A DNA stretch of 64,000 nt. It comes from Myroides odoratus. Lineage in GTDB: Bacteria > Bacteroidota > Bacteroidia > Flavobacteriales > Flavobacteriaceae. This document shows positions 27,301 through 35,843 of this stretch, piece by piece. The notes below the pieces were generated by a model. That model did no database searches and was not told where the DNA came from. It saw only the letters and a list, made by a program, of their open reading frames with translations. The stretch is from positions 1 to 64,000 of the forward strand of contig NZ_LROZ01000009.1 of the NCBI RefSeq assembly GCF_001549985.1. The letters are read 5' to 3'. Each line of letters begins with the position of its first letter. Position 1 is the stretch's first letter. Both the position numbers and the translations under genes were made by a program.

Positions 27301-28066
27301 ATCGTCCAATGCGGTGCAACGCTTCCATAAAGGAGCTTTTTTCTTGGCAGAAACCCTGCAACTAGATGTTGTACCAGTTTATATTCACGGTAATTCAGAA
27401 ACTATCCCCAAGGGAGATTACATCATCTATGATGGACATATTATAGCCACCGTTGGCAAGCGAATTCAACATAATGATACCTCATTTGGCACTACTTATG
27501 CACAGCGAACAAAAGCGATTAGTAAGCATTTTAAAGCTGAATTTGCTCAACTAAGAACAGAACTAGAAGACGTAGATTACTTTAAGAAAAAAATAGGCTG
27601 GGCGTATCTATATAAGTTTCCATATGTAGTAAAAGCAGTCAAAGCCGATTATAAACAATACCGTAACCTTTACTTTGAAGTAAATCAACATGTTCCCATA
27701 GAAGGAGGTATCCATCATCTTGCGGATGATTATGGACAATTGAATCTGTTATTGACCTTACAACAAAGCAAGCGAAAAATTTACAGCTATATTGCAGATA
27801 AAGAACACCGTGATGTAGCTAATACACTTTATATCGTTAAGAAAAGAAAGATCCATTACGTAGATACTTTAGAAGTACAAAGCAAGTGTGATACACTCCT
27901 AGTAAGTAGTGCAAACACAACTTTAACCCCTGAATTTATGGCACATTATCAGACGATTGTGATAATGAAAAAAGAAGGAGTACGGATAGAAACGTATGAA
28001 GGATTTACAAAAATAAGTGAAGACAACTATGTTGTCGTTTGGAATAAGAGACAAGATGGGAAATAA
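24389..28066 (+). CDS. MMPL/RND exporter fused to PlsC-type acyltransferase and a methyltransferase-like tail
   Basis: 1225 residues from the ATG at 24389, just after the previous stop; an in-frame ATG at 24329 lies inside the upstream gene. Residues about 1-830 form an MMPL-type RND exporter with two sets of membrane helices and large periplasmic loops. A PlsC acyltransferase follows, with N898-H899-TSFL-D904 and FPEGTRS (965-971). The last 150 residues resemble a class I SAM methyltransferase, but the glycine-rich motif I reads HHLADDYGQLN, so SAM binding is doubtful. Such three-part fusions are known in Bacteroidota. Likely role: pigment export with an acyl-transfer step at the inner membrane. 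Overlaps the next gene by 11 bp. Confidence 0.85.
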   Translation: MANWFYKIYQWGEKNKLLFFISVVLFISCMAFGAWNIKFEEDITRILPKSEKSNVTAKVLEQLRFSDKITVIIEKQKGGTTDDMVALASNLFDTLATKEAYIKHIQGKIEDDNINETIAFVYQNLPLFLDEADYRELEQKIQLDSIAQTVEANYKTLVSPTSLVAKQFIQKDPFGIGFIALKKLQKLNIGDGFQLIDGFLFNKEEDKLLLFIDPVYSGSDTAHNTDFIAFLNGIKEEFNHKQDEVTIDYFGASFVAVANATQIKSDIQQTVAISITVLMLLLIAFYRRITIPVILFIPTFISALVALFFLYFMTDTISAISLSIGAILIGITIDYALHIMTHYKHCNDIKQLYQEITNPIMMSASTTAIAFLCLVFVHSEALRDLGVFASITVMGAGIISLLLIPHLYKPSEKDRLNQSNSLLDKIAHFPFDQSKVLLGLCALIVIISLFTFKNVKFNSDLSSLNYFPEELKQAEQKLESTVDSGSKSLYLTCFGEDLEQVVEQNVALAKQLEQAKAKGEILHFSSLGDFVLSTQQQRAKIAQWEHFWSKKNANQFMERFNQEGAKYGFNETAYQPFFALLKNTFEPIGIKDYSALNPEIIDEFLIEKNGHYTLSTVVKLPEEHRQAFMENFPSSDHFIVIDRKEMNETFLGNIVNDFNDLINYSFLAVFAILWLFFKRIELVIVSMIPIVITGLITAGLMGLFHIEFNIFSTIVCTIIFGQGVDFTIFITNALQKEYTTGEESMPTYRASIILAVLTTLLAVGTLVFAKHPALKSISFVSIIGMSVAAINAFVIYPRLFKICFVNRQQRGNSPITLRLLLHSMVSFLYFGVFGFLYSMVSKVFLLLAPGKERTKLRMFSKGMHWYMTSVLYLNAFVRKKVRNPHNETFEKPAIIIANHTSFLDSLVMGMVYPNVVYLVNDWVYKSPIFGKAIQSAGFYRVSEGVDNSIDHLKKRVEMGFSLMIFPEGTRSSSNAVQRFHKGAFFLAETLQLDVVPVYIHGNSETIPKGDYIIYDGHIIATVGKRIQHNDTSFGTTYAQRTKAISKHFKAEFAQLRTELEDVDYFKKKIGWAYLYKFPYVVKAVKADYKQYRNLYFEVNQHVPIEGGIHHLADDYGQLNLLLTLQQSKRKIYSYIADKEHRDVANTLYIVKKRKIHYVDTLEVQSKCDTLLVSSANTTLTPEFMAHYQTIVIMKKEGVRIETYEGFTKISEDNYVVVWNKRQDGK

Positions 28067-29594
28067 ATATGATGTAGTCATTATTGGAAGTGGAATTGGT
28101 GGATTGGCCTCTGCTGTTATTCTTGCAAAAGAAGGCAAGAAAGTATGTGTATTGGAAAAAAATAACCAATATGGAGGTAATTTACAGACATTCTCGAGAG
28201 AGAAATCCATTTTTGATACGGGCGTACACTATATTGGTGGATTAGAGAAAGGACAGAATCTATACAAGTACTTTTCTTATTTGGGTATTATGGATAAGCT
28301 AAAATTGAAGCAAATGGACCTCAACGGATATGATTTGATTTCTTTTGGCGATGACATGATCCAATATCCCCACGGACAAGGATATGAAAACTTTGTACAG
28401 CAATTATTGGTTCATTTTCCTGAAGAAGAATCAGCTTTGCGTCAATACATGGAGAAAATCCAAGCAATTTGCAATAGCTTTCCGATGTATAATTTAGAAC
28501 AAGGAACAGGCTATAACGATCAAATTGTATCTTATAAATTATGCGACTTCTTAGATGAAATTACGACCAATGAACGCTTAAAAGCGGTGTTGGTAGGATC
28601 AAATTTTCTCTACGTAGCCAACAAAGAAAAGACCCCCCTATATGTACATGCGTTGACTGTGAATTCTTATATTCAAAGTGCTTGGCGCTGTATCAATGGC
28701 GGAAGTCAAATCAGTAAATTGCTCATTGCCGAATTAAAAAAATATGGTGGTGAGGTTTATAAAAATACAGAAGTAGTTGACTTTGCATTTGATGGAGAGC
28801 GAATTACGAGTTGTAAAACCAAAGAAGGCAAAATCTTTATAGGCGAACAATTCATCTCCAATATCAATTTGAAACAGACCATTCGAATGGTTGGACCCAA
28901 TCATTTTTCGAAACCTTTTGTCAAGCGAATCATGAGTTTGGAAGAAGTAACATCTGTTTTTTCATTGTATATTGTCTTTAAAAAAGACCAATTTCCATAT
29001 CATAACAACAATATTTACCATTATAACAGTACAGCAGATATTTGGGATACCAATGGAAAATGCAATGCAAGTTGGCCCAATTTAGTCGTTGCCTCGATGA
29101 ATGCAAATAAGACGGAACAAACATTTGCAGATAGCATGACAGCAATGACGTATATGGATTTCTCAGAAGTAGAACGATGGGAACAAACCTATAATGTTTC
29201 TACAATTAAATCCTTAACACAACGCGAGGAGTCATATGAACTGTTTAAGGCTGAAAAGGCTGAATTACTCATTCAAAAGCTCGAAAAAATATACCCCGGC
29301 ATTCGAGAGGCTATTCAGGGAATATATACTTCCACTCCACTAACCTATCGCGATTTTATCGGATCAGAAAAGGGAAATATGTACGGGTTCATTAAGGATG
29401 CGAATAGCCCAATGAAAACGTTTATTTCACCACGTTCTAAAATAGGTAACCTATTCTTCAGTGGACAAAATGTGCGTATGCACGGGATTATGGGGGTAAC
29501 AATCGGTGCTTTTGTTACTTGTATGGAAATGATTGATCGAGAAGTATTAACCCAAAAATTAAATCAATATCGAGATGACGCCATACATACATAG
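28056..29594 (+). CDS. CrtI-like NAD(P)/FAD-dependent oxidoreductase
   Basis: 512 residues from the ATG at 28056; an earlier in-frame ATG (28017) would add 13 residues unlike the family and a larger overlap. The FAD motif GSGIGGLASAVILAKEGKKV is at the N-terminus. The C-terminal GQNVRMHGIMGVTIGAF segment matches phytoene desaturase / retinol saturase relatives. It could adjust oxidation of the polyene chain or the aromatic ring. Homologs are regular members of flexirubin loci, but the reaction is not known to me. It overlaps both neighbours (11 bp and 20 bp). Confidence 0.82.
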   Translation: MGNKYDVVIIGSGIGGLASAVILAKEGKKVCVLEKNNQYGGNLQTFSREKSIFDTGVHYIGGLEKGQNLYKYFSYLGIMDKLKLKQMDLNGYDLISFGDDMIQYPHGQGYENFVQQLLVHFPEEESALRQYMEKIQAICNSFPMYNLEQGTGYNDQIVSYKLCDFLDEITTNERLKAVLVGSNFLYVANKEKTPLYVHALTVNSYIQSAWRCINGGSQISKLLIAELKKYGGEVYKNTEVVDFAFDGERITSCKTKEGKIFIGEQFISNINLKQTIRMVGPNHFSKPFVKRIMSLEEVTSVFSLYIVFKKDQFPYHNNNIYHYNSTADIWDTNGKCNASWPNLVVASMNANKTEQTFADSMTAMTYMDFSEVERWEQTYNVSTIKSLTQREESYELFKAEKAELLIQKLEKIYPGIREAIQGIYTSTPLTYRDFIGSEKGNMYGFIKDANSPMKTFISPRSKIGNLFFSGQNVRMHGIMGVTIGAFVTCMEMIDREVLTQKLNQYRDDAIHT

Positions 29595-31242
29595 AATCAC
29601 AGGGTTAATTCTACTGGCTGTATTGGTTGCGAATTGTGGAATTAAAAAGGGACTGAAAGACTTCCCTCCTATTGAAAAATACGACACAATTGTGCCTCTA
29701 TTGTCGTATGATACCGATACGTTGAAAATTACAACACAAGCCTATTTGTATCAAAATAAACAAAAGCTTTGGGAACTCTATGTACAAGGAGATCCCTATC
29801 AAATTGGACTGCAAATGGGTGCCTTGACACAAAAACTATATCAAAAGCAAGAAACCGTTTTTTTTGCTAAAGTAGAGGAATTTGTACCTTCTGCTTTCAA
29901 ACAAAAGATGTTAGTCAAAATGCTTAAATTTTACAACAGACATCTGTATCGCTATATCCCTGAAGAGTTTAAAACTGAGATTTACGGTGTATCTCAGTAT
30001 GCCACGGATCGCTTCGCTTATTTAGGGGATGCCTATCATCGAAACCTGTATTTGCACGGTGCACACGATATTGGGCATGCGTTTCAAGATCTAGCCCTTG
30101 TTGGCTGTTCTTCTTTGGCTGTTTGGGGAGAGCATTCGGAAGATGGAGGATTGCTTATTGGGCGTAACTTTGATTTTTATGCAGGAGATGAATTCGCAGA
30201 AAACAAAATTATCGCTTTTGTCAAACCCAATCAAGGACATGCGTTTATGTCTGTGACTTGGGGAGGTATGACAGGGGTTGTCTCAGGTATGAATCAAGAA
30301 GGATTAACCGTGACGTTAAACGCAGGAAAATCGGCCATACCTCTAAAAGCAAAAACGCCTATTTCTGTTGTGGCACGTGAAATTCTGCAGTATGCCTCAA
30401 CAATTGACGAAGCAATCGCTATTGCCCAAAAGAAAGAAGTTTTCGTTTCTGAATCGATTTTAGTGGGAAGTGCTAACGATCAAAAAGCCGTTATTATTGA
30501 AATAGCACCTAAAAATTTTGGCGTATATGATATGCCTAATGTATCCTCGGTGATCTGTTCCAATCACTTCCAAAGCGAAGCTTTTGCTAAGGATAAACGC
30601 AACCTCAAACAAATTGAAGAAAGTCATTCGCAATACCGCTGGGAGAAAATAAAGGAAATCGTGGACGAGGAACACCAATTGTCCCCGTTAAAGATGGCGC
30701 ATTTACTGCGTAATACGGAAGGATTAGACAACAAAGCATTAGGATATGGGAACGAAAAAGCTTTAAATCAACTCCTTGCCCATCACGGTATTATTTTTCA
30801 ACCTGAAAAGCGTCTGGTTTGGGTATCTTCAAATCCCTACCAATTAGGGGAATTCGTAGCTTATGACCTCAATACTGTTTTTTCGAATACCTTTGAAGAA
30901 GTGCATTCGTATGCTATTGATAGTCTAACGATTGCTGAGGATCCATTTATACACACCAAGGCGTATGCAGATTATGAAGCATTCAGAAAAGAAAATCGCG
31001 TGATAGAGCAGCAAATAAAGCATAATGAAAAAATAGAGGCAGCAACACTTAAAGCCTATCAGCAATTGAATCCTGAGTACTGGTTGGTTTATTACCGCTC
31101 AGGTGTATATTACTACAACCAAAAAGAATATCAATTGGCCAAAGAAGCTTTTGAACAAGCCTTGACCAAAGAAGTGACAACGGTGAATGCCGAAAAAGAA
31201 ATAAAAAAATACCTCAAAAAAATAAATAGAAAATGGAACTAA
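29575..31242 (+). CDS. C45-type Ntn-hydrolase lipoprotein (acyltransferase/amidase family)
   Basis: 555 residues. A lipoprotein-like N-terminus (LLAVLVANC, Cys21) is followed by the peptidase C45 / acyl-CoA:6-aminopenicillanate acyltransferase fold. The probable self-processed nucleophile is Cys178 (LVGCSSLAVWG). GGLLIGRNFDFY and SNHFQSEAF motifs follow. A C-terminal tetratricopeptide-like helix pair is seen near residues 520-545. Family members hydrolyse amides or transfer acyl groups. Outside the cytoplasm it could finish or remodel the pigment ester. Role inferred. Confidence 0.78.
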   Translation: MTPYIHRITGLILLAVLVANCGIKKGLKDFPPIEKYDTIVPLLSYDTDTLKITTQAYLYQNKQKLWELYVQGDPYQIGLQMGALTQKLYQKQETVFFAKVEEFVPSAFKQKMLVKMLKFYNRHLYRYIPEEFKTEIYGVSQYATDRFAYLGDAYHRNLYLHGAHDIGHAFQDLALVGCSSLAVWGEHSEDGGLLIGRNFDFYAGDEFAENKIIAFVKPNQGHAFMSVTWGGMTGVVSGMNQEGLTVTLNAGKSAIPLKAKTPISVVAREILQYASTIDEAIAIAQKKEVFVSESILVGSANDQKAVIIEIAPKNFGVYDMPNVSSVICSNHFQSEAFAKDKRNLKQIEESHSQYRWEKIKEIVDEEHQLSPLKMAHLLRNTEGLDNKALGYGNEKALNQLLAHHGIIFQPEKRLVWVSSNPYQLGEFVAYDLNTVFSNTFEEVHSYAIDSLTIAEDPFIHTKAYADYEAFRKENRVIEQQIKHNEKIEAATLKAYQQLNPEYWLVYYRSGVYYYNQKEYQLAKEAFEQALTKEVTTVNAEKEIKKYLKKINRKWN

Positions 31243-32531
31243 ATTCGTCAGTAATGAATCAATCAGTTGATGAGATAAAACATTTTCAAGAGCAAAAACT
31301 CAGAGAAGTGTTGCGTTATGTCAGTCAACATTCGCCTTTTTATAAGCAATTGTACCAAGAGCAACACGTTGATCTTTCAGCCATCCAAACCCTGGAAGAC
31401 CTCTCTTTATTGCCGTTAATTACCAAAGACGATTTGCAGAGAAATAACGATGATTTCTTTTGTGTGGACAAAACGCAAATCATTGATTATGCCACTACAT
31501 CAGGGACATTAGGAGATCCTGTAACCTTTGGGTTAACCGATAAAGATTTAGATCGATTGGCTTTTAACGAAGCCACTTCTTTTACCATTGCAGGTGTTCA
31601 AAAAGGAGATACGGTGCAACTCATGACGACCATTGATCGCCGATTTATGGCAGGATTGGCTTATTTTTTAGGTTTGCGTAAATTAGGGGCTGGCGTTATT
31701 CGTGTTGGTGCTGGAATTCCACAATTGCAATGGGATTCTATTCTAAAATACCAACCGAAATACTTGATTGGAGTACCGTCCTTCCTACTAAAACTCATTG
31801 ATTATGCGGAAAAAGTAGGAATTGATTATAAAAATAGCAGTGTGCAAGGTGTGATATGCATTGGAGAAGCGCTGCGTACAGCAGATTTGCAGCCTAGTAT
31901 TTTGGCGAATCGAATTTTGGAGAAATGGCCGTTGGAGTTATTTTCTACCTATGCTTCCACAGAAATGGGAGCCGCTTTTACAGAATGCCACTTGCATCAA
32001 GGAGGCCATGTGATTCCAGAATTAATTATAACTGAAATTGTAGATGAGGCCAATATACCCGTACAAGAAGGGGAACTAGGAGAGTTAGTTATTACAACGC
32101 TTGGTGTCGAAGGTATACCGTTGGTGCGATTTAAAACAGGTGATATGGTGCGAAAGCATACAACACCCTGTTTATGTGGGCGCAATTCTTATCGCTTAGG
32201 GCCTGTAGAAGGACGTAAAAAGCACATGATTAAATACAAAGGGACCACGTTTTATCCCCCCGCGATTCACGATATACTAAATGCCTTTAAATCCATTCAA
32301 ATGCATTTGGTAGAGGTGAAAACCAATGATATTGGAACAGATGAAATTGTCATTCGATTGGTGAGTACCGATACCTCAGACGAATACATGAAGCAAATTA
32401 AAGATACGTTTCGCGCTAAATTAAGGGTAACCCCACAGGTCGTATTTGAAGAAATAGAGGTTTTACAGCCCATTATTTTTAATGCATTAAGCAGAAAACC
32501 CATCACGTTTATTGATAAACGCGTACAGTAA
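31233..32531 (+). CDS. PaaK-type adenylate-forming ligase (probable coumarate activation)
   Basis: 432 residues of the phenylacetate-CoA ligase family: ATP-binding TSGTLGDPV, STEMGAAF, the C-terminal hinge and GRxxxKHMIKYKG segment. A Cys pair (CLC) near residue 310 matches the metal-binding insert of PaaK relatives. Activation of 4-coumarate from the ammonia-lyase, as a CoA or ACP thioester, is the natural job in this cluster. It is the last gene of the second block and overlaps its neighbour by 10 bp. Confidence 0.8.
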   Translation: MELNSSVMNQSVDEIKHFQEQKLREVLRYVSQHSPFYKQLYQEQHVDLSAIQTLEDLSLLPLITKDDLQRNNDDFFCVDKTQIIDYATTSGTLGDPVTFGLTDKDLDRLAFNEATSFTIAGVQKGDTVQLMTTIDRRFMAGLAYFLGLRKLGAGVIRVGAGIPQLQWDSILKYQPKYLIGVPSFLLKLIDYAEKVGIDYKNSSVQGVICIGEALRTADLQPSILANRILEKWPLELFSTYASTEMGAAFTECHLHQGGHVIPELIITEIVDEANIPVQEGELGELVITTLGVEGIPLVRFKTGDMVRKHTTPCLCGRNSYRLGPVEGRKKHMIKYKGTTFYPPAIHDILNAFKSIQMHLVEVKTNDIGTDEIVIRLVSTDTSDEYMKQIKDTFRAKLRVTPQVVFEEIEVLQPIIFNALSRKPITFIDKRVQ

Positions 32532-32605
32532 AACCCCAAAAGAAAGTTTTAAATTTTATAAATGATTTTAAAGGCATTACAACTTTATAAAAACGATAGT
32601 TGTAG

Positions 32606-32613
32606 TATCTTTG
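32606..32613 (+). promoter_or_regulatory. -7 promoter element of gltX
   Basis: TATCTTTG matches TAnnTTTG exactly, 20 bp before the gltX start. No clear -33 element is visible, but the surroundings are AT-rich. Confidence 0.5.
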
Positions 32614-32633
32614 TAAAAATATAATGAATCAAA

Positions 32634-34145
32634 ATGGCTAATCAAGTTCGCGTGCGTTTTGCACCTAGTCCTACAGGACCTTTACACATTGGTGGTGTTA
32701 GAACAGCATTATTTAATTATTTATTTGCTAAACAGAATAACGGTGTTTTCTATGTGAGAATTGAGGATACAGATCAAAATAGATTTGTTCCTGGAGCAGA
32801 AGCCTATATTTTAGAAGCATTGGAATGGTTGGGTATTTCTCCTGATGAAACAATGGGAAAAAACGAAAAGTTTGGACCTTATAGACAAAGTGAACGCAAA
32901 GCATTATACCAACAATACGCAGACCAACTGATTCAAACAGGATGGGCGTATTATGCTTTTGATACAGCAGAAGAATTAGACGAATTGCGTAAAAAAGCAG
33001 AAGAAGCTGGGCAAACGTTTATCTATAATCACAGCAACAGAGAACAATTAAAAACGTCTTTGAACCTGTCAAAAGAAGAAGTAGATCAGTTAATTGCTTC
33101 TGATGTACCTTATGTCATTCGCTTCAAAACACCAGTAGGTGAAACCTTGTTGTTGAATGATCTTATCCGTGGGGATATTAAGTTTGAAACAAATTTATTA
33201 GACGATAAAGTATTATTTAAGAGCGACGGAATGCCAACGTATCACTTGGCGAATATCGTAGACGACCATTTAATGGAAACTTCACACGTAATTCGCGGAG
33301 AAGAATGGTTGCCATCTCTTCCATTACACGAATTGCTATATAAAGCATTCGGATGGGAAGCTCCTAAATTTGCACACTTGCCATTAATCTTGAAACCAGT
33401 AGGAAATGGTAAATTGTCTAAACGCGATGGTGATAAATTGGGATTCCCTGTGTTTCCATTAGATTGGCAAGACCCTATTTCAGGTGAGAAATCATCAGGA
33501 TACCGCGAAAAAGGATTCTATCCAGAAACCGTACTTAACTTTTTAGCATTATTGGGATGGAATGATGGTACTGATCAGGAAATTTTCTCTTTAGAAGAGC
33601 TAGTAGCAAAATTTGATCTAGGACGCGTGCATAAGGCTGGTGCGAAGTTTGACCCAGAAAAAAATAAATGGTTCAACCAGCACTATTTAAAACAGCAAAA
33701 AGACACAGATCTAGCGCAATCTTTCCAAGTAATCTTAAAAGAAAAGGGAATTGAAGCAACGGATGCCTATGTAGAACAAGTGGTAGCTTTAATCAAAGAA
33801 CGTGCAACCTTCGTTTCTGATTTCTTTGAATTGAGCGATTTCTTTTTCCAAGCACCCTCAGCGTATGATCCAAAAGCATTAAAGAATTGGAAAGAAGACA
33901 CCGCTGATTTGATGCAACAAGTGGCTCAAGTCATTGAGAACATAACTAGTTTCGAAGCGCTTGCAATTGAAAAAGAAGTGAAAGATTGGATCAATGAACA
34001 AGGTATCGGTATGGGGAAAGTCATGCAGCCACTACGCGTATGTGTTGTGGGGGAATTGAAAGGACCAGATTTATTTCAAATCATCGAATTGATCGGAAAA
34101 GAGGAAACGCTAAAGCGAATCAAGCAAGCAATTGCAACAATATAA
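32634..34145 (+). CDS. gltX: glutamyl-tRNA synthetase
   Basis: 503 residues, the usual length. The class I signature is PTGPLHIGGVRTA near the N-terminus and the KMSKS-equivalent is KLSKRDGD. It charges tRNA-Glu with glutamate in the cytoplasm. Because this genome also encodes GlnS (38181), GltX is probably discriminating. A strong terminator follows immediately, so it is a single-gene unit. Confidence 0.97.
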   Translation: MANQVRVRFAPSPTGPLHIGGVRTALFNYLFAKQNNGVFYVRIEDTDQNRFVPGAEAYILEALEWLGISPDETMGKNEKFGPYRQSERKALYQQYADQLIQTGWAYYAFDTAEELDELRKKAEEAGQTFIYNHSNREQLKTSLNLSKEEVDQLIASDVPYVIRFKTPVGETLLLNDLIRGDIKFETNLLDDKVLFKSDGMPTYHLANIVDDHLMETSHVIRGEEWLPSLPLHELLYKAFGWEAPKFAHLPLILKPVGNGKLSKRDGDKLGFPVFPLDWQDPISGEKSSGYREKGFYPETVLNFLALLGWNDGTDQEIFSLEELVAKFDLGRVHKAGAKFDPEKNKWFNQHYLKQQKDTDLAQSFQVILKEKGIEATDAYVEQVVALIKERATFVSDFFELSDFFFQAPSAYDPKALKNWKEDTADLMQQVAQVIENITSFEALAIEKEVKDWINEQGIGMGKVMQPLRVCVVGELKGPDLFQIIELIGKEETLKRIKQAIATI

Positions 34146-34149
34146 AAAG

Positions 34150-34180
34150 AAAGAGAGCTAGATTGTTAGCTCTCTTTTTT
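34150..34180 (+). terminator. intrinsic terminator of gltX
   Basis: A perfect 11-bp stem (150-160 with 167-177 of the 34,000 block), 6-base loop and T-run, 5 bp past the gltX stop. Confidence 0.9.
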
Positions 34181-34222
34181 GTTAAAAATAATGCGTAATT
34201 TTAAGGACATAAATCATATGAA

Positions 34223-34738
34223 ATGAAAAAATTGATGGCTATTTTGACCGTGATACTGCTGTTTGGAACAGCGTGCTCAAAGGAAGAGGATAACACAGCA
34301 GAGCGAGCAGAAAAAGAGTGGACGAAATTCATTCAGAAACACCTTGTTGGTGAATGGAAGCCCGAATCTATTGAGGTGAAACCCTTGTTGGGGGCTGTGT
34401 TACTTGAGAAAAAATACGAGAATTTACAACCAGTAGGCACCCAAGATATCCTGACGTTAAATCAAGATTATACAGGACAGTTCCATACGTTCCTTGCACA
34501 AGGAACAAGGAAAACTATTTCCTTCAAATGGTATCATAAATTAGATGAATTAGGGGTAATACTAGAAGATAAACGCGAATTTAAAAGTATAATCCTAGAT
34601 AAATCAGAAGAGAAACTTCAAGTCTCTCTCCCGCTACAAATGGTAATGGATGATTTAAAGGCTTATTTACCCGAATTAGAAGATATAGAAGCAAGTGAAA
34701 GAGGACTTTTGTTTGTTCACCTCACGTTTGTTAAATAA
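34223..34738 (+). CDS. lipocalin-like lipoprotein
   Basis: 171 residues with a lipoprotein signal peptide (FGTACSK, Cys19). The start of the mature domain, LVGEWKPESIEV, and the later TLNQDYTGQF and SFKWYHK resemble the lipocalin-like domain of small Bacteroidota lipoproteins. Probably surface or periplasmic; ligand unknown. The next gene encodes another lipoprotein with a similar C-terminal domain, but it has its own promoter-like element. Confidence 0.75.
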   Translation: MKKLMAILTVILLFGTACSKEEDNTAERAEKEWTKFIQKHLVGEWKPESIEVKPLLGAVLLEKKYENLQPVGTQDILTLNQDYTGQFHTFLAQGTRKTISFKWYHKLDELGVILEDKREFKSIILDKSEEKLQVSLPLQMVMDDLKAYLPELEDIEASERGLLFVHLTFVK

Positions 34739-34787
34739 ATAACATTTTTACGTTAATTTAATTTTAAATAATAAAGATAATAAGTTG

Positions 34788-34795
34788 TATATTTG
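34788..34795 (+). promoter_or_regulatory. -7 promoter element
   Basis: TATATTTG, an exact TAnnTTTG match, 22 bp before the lipoprotein start at 34818. Confidence 0.5.
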
Positions 34796-34817
34796 AGGGT
34801 TAACTAAAAATGATTTT

Positions 34818-35780
34818 ATGAAAAAAGTAGTTTTAACCTTTTCATTAGCAGCACTTGTCCTAGCAGGAACCGTTTCTTGTAGTAGTGATGATAATAGTTC
34901 AGAGCAACAACAAAAACAAACCTTGGTGTTAGCTTCTGCTAATGGTACAGACGTAACAGTGAATGAAGAAGTTACTTTTGTAGTAACCGTAGGTACAGAA
35001 GTAATTAAAGATGTTCAAATTGAAGTAAACGGTAAGGCAGCGAAGAATCCATATGCTTTTACTGAAGCGGGAACATATAAAGTAGTGGCCAAGAAAAATG
35101 GCTATAATGCAAGTAATGAGATTACTATTACAGTTTCTGAAGTTGGGATTGCTAAAATGATGACTTTAGCTGTAGATCATGATACTATCTCGGTTGGTGA
35201 AGCGGTTGCGTTTACTGTAACAGAAGGAAACCAAGCCGTTACAGGAGCTGAATTGTTTATGGGAGATACTAAAATTACAAGTCCATATACTTTTACACAA
35301 GCAGGAGAATTTACTGTCATAGCAAAAAAACAAGGCTATGTGGATAGTAATCGCGTAACAATCAAAGTAAAAGAAGTCGTAGATGAAAGACCTATTGTAG
35401 GCACATGGATTCCTGTTAATGTGGTAGTGACGGGCGTGGTGGATATGCCATACCCTAAAAAGGAAAATTGCGAGGATGATACCTTGACATTTAATAGTAA
35501 TCAAACCGTTAAATTTGATTATCACGATGATAGTTGTGCGGTAGAGTCAACTGGTGCTACCTGGTCTTTGAATGAGGCAGGTACGGTGCTAAATATGAGT
35601 TTATTTGGACAAACAATGACGGTAGATGTAGTTACAAATTCGGCTAGTAAATTAATTATCAAGGCGAAAGGCGATCAATTTGCAGCATTGATTCCAATTT
35701 TAGTTCCTGATTTAGCTGGTAGTATTCCTCCAGAATTTTTAGCGTTTGTAACAGTACAATTAGAATTGAATAAATTATAA
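34818..35780 (+). CDS. lipoprotein with two Ig-like repeats and a lipocalin-like C-terminus
   Basis: 320 residues with lipobox TVSCSSDD (Cys21). Two tandem repeats of about 75 residues follow, each with a V/IxVGEEVxFTV start, a NPYAFTEAGTYKVVAKKxGY centre and an IT(I/V)xV end, typical of bacterial Ig-like domains. The C-terminal 120 residues begin IVGTWIPVNV and resemble the lipocalin-like domain of the preceding gene. Probably exposed at the cell surface; function unknown. Confidence 0.78.
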   Translation: MKKVVLTFSLAALVLAGTVSCSSDDNSSEQQQKQTLVLASANGTDVTVNEEVTFVVTVGTEVIKDVQIEVNGKAAKNPYAFTEAGTYKVVAKKNGYNASNEITITVSEVGIAKMMTLAVDHDTISVGEAVAFTVTEGNQAVTGAELFMGDTKITSPYTFTQAGEFTVIAKKQGYVDSNRVTIKVKEVVDERPIVGTWIPVNVVVTGVVDMPYPKKENCEDDTLTFNSNQTVKFDYHDDSCAVESTGATWSLNEAGTVLNMSLFGQTMTVDVVTNSASKLIIKAKGDQFAALIPILVPDLAGSIPPEFLAFVTVQLELNKL

Positions 35781-35784
35781 GAAG

Positions 35785-35811
35785 AAAATCTCCAGCAATG
35801 GAGATTTTTTT
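35785..35811 (+). terminator. intrinsic terminator
   Basis: 9-bp stem (785-793 with 800-808 of the 35,000 block), loop AGCAAT and a T-run directly after the lipoprotein gene. Confidence 0.85.
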
Positions 35812-35843
35812 GTATTTTAACGTACGAATAAATAAATTTTGTT

